From JAEHDI01 sp035455185 (lineage in GTDB: Bacteria > Acidobacteriota > Terriglobia > Bryobacterales > Bryobacteraceae): 6,003 bases of DNA. Each line of letters opens with the position of its first letter. Position 1 is the stretch's first letter. The notes beneath the pieces are model-generated. The model made no database searches. It had not been told where the DNA came from and saw only the letters and a list, made by a program, of their open reading frames with translations. A program made the position numbers and the translations under genes. This document shows, in pieces, positions 5,929-6,003 of the stretch. The stretch is taken from contig DATIFQ010000435.1 in the NCBI GenBank assembly GCA_035455185.1, positions 1-6,003 of the forward strand, written 5' to 3'.

Positions 5929-6003
5929 AAACTATTCCACTCAACACGGGAATGCTGCTCTCTTTACGCACGCGTAGCGTCCGCCGCGCGAGCGGCTTCG
6001 TTC
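5929..6003. other. Upstream non-coding end of the insertion sequence
   Basis: This is the leader of the - strand operon, presumably holding its promoter. I see TTGAGT on the - strand near 5944-5939 but no well-spaced -10 box, so no promoter is claimed. Small dyads occur, including GCCGC-GCGA-GCGGC at 5983-5996 on the + strand. Confidence 0.4.
5987..5999. repeat. Candidate terminal inverted repeat, recombinase-proximal end
   Basis: CGCGAGCGGCTTC is the exact reverse complement of 3538-3550. It overlaps a 5-bp stem hairpin (GCCGC 5983-5987, GCGGC 5992-5996). It is followed by GTTC at 6000-6003, where the window ends, so flanking sequence cannot be checked. Confidence 0.5.

Larger units (their letters stand above)
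3538..5999 (-). mobile_element. IS91-type insertion sequence with tyrosine recombinase and HUH transposase
   Basis: Two intact, overlapping - strand genes form the cargo: a tyrosine recombinase then an IS91-family Y2 transposase. A subgroup of the IS91 family is known to carry an extra integrase gene upstream of the transposase. The boundaries proposed here are 13-bp inverted repeats, GAAGCCGCTCGCG at 3538-3550 and its reverse complement at 5987-5999, giving about 2.46 kb. IS91 elements move by single-strand rolling-circle-like transfer, make no target duplication and recognise the tetranucleotides GAAC/CAAG. A GTTC (GAAC on the - strand) follows directly at 6000-6003, which is suggestive but only four bases and at the transposase-upstream end. 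The presence of the element is secure; its exact ends are not, and the 3463-3517 structure could mark an alternative left limit. Confidence 0.75.

Noticed and set aside
5939..5968. Promoter for the insertion-sequence operon on the - strand
   Set aside because: TTGAGT is a fair -35 box, but no -10-like hexamer is found at 16-18 bases from it; the expected position falls in the hairpin arm.
1..6003. CRISPR arrays, tRNA or rRNA genes, riboswitches
   Set aside because: No regularly spaced repeats, cloverleaf-like segments or recognisable conserved RNA cores were seen on either strand.

Overview
The window looks like an Acidobacteriota-type chromosome segment (Solibacter/Bryobacter-like genomes are the best guess; Gemmatimonadota or Verrucomicrobiota are possible). 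The reason is the pairing, typical of that phylum, of a short PadR regulator with a duplicated 'ADOP' permease, in moderately high-GC DNA. No rRNA, tRNA or CRISPR was seen, so the taxonomic call is an inference from gene family only.

Layout. Positions 1-264 are a leader with no convincing complete gene. It holds a hairpin at the left edge, a short open frame that may be a gene remnant, and a plausible promoter/operator just before the first gene. Positions 265-3314 are a tight two-gene operon on the + strand: a 109-residue PadR-like repressor, then, after a 2-base gap, a 905-residue MacB/FtsX-type orphan permease. The likely logic is that PadR binds an imperfect palindrome over its own promoter and so controls itself and the permease. 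No ABC ATPase gene is present, so the permease would borrow one or act without one.

Positions 3315-3790 are intergenic and rich in inverted repeats. From about 3538 to 5999 lies an apparently intact insertion sequence of the IS91 type, transcribed on the - strand. A GTG-started tyrosine recombinase (5904-4990) is followed, with a 4-base ATGA overlap, by an IS91-family HUH (Y2) transposase (4993-3791). Both proteins keep all the catalytic residues expected of their families. A 13-bp inverted repeat (3538-3550 and 5987-5999) brackets the pair and gives a proposed length of about 2.46 kb, but the right copy lies at the window edge, so the boundary is provisional.

The most notable non-coding signal is a perfect 12-bp-arm inverted repeat at 5898-5928. 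Its 7-nt loop is exactly the Shine-Dalgarno AAGGAGG of the recombinase, and the GTG start lies in the stem. This could be a translational switch for the transposition operon, or a terminal DNA hairpin used by the HUH transposase, or both. No wholly new gene system was found; the open questions concern the two-recombinase element and its structured ends.
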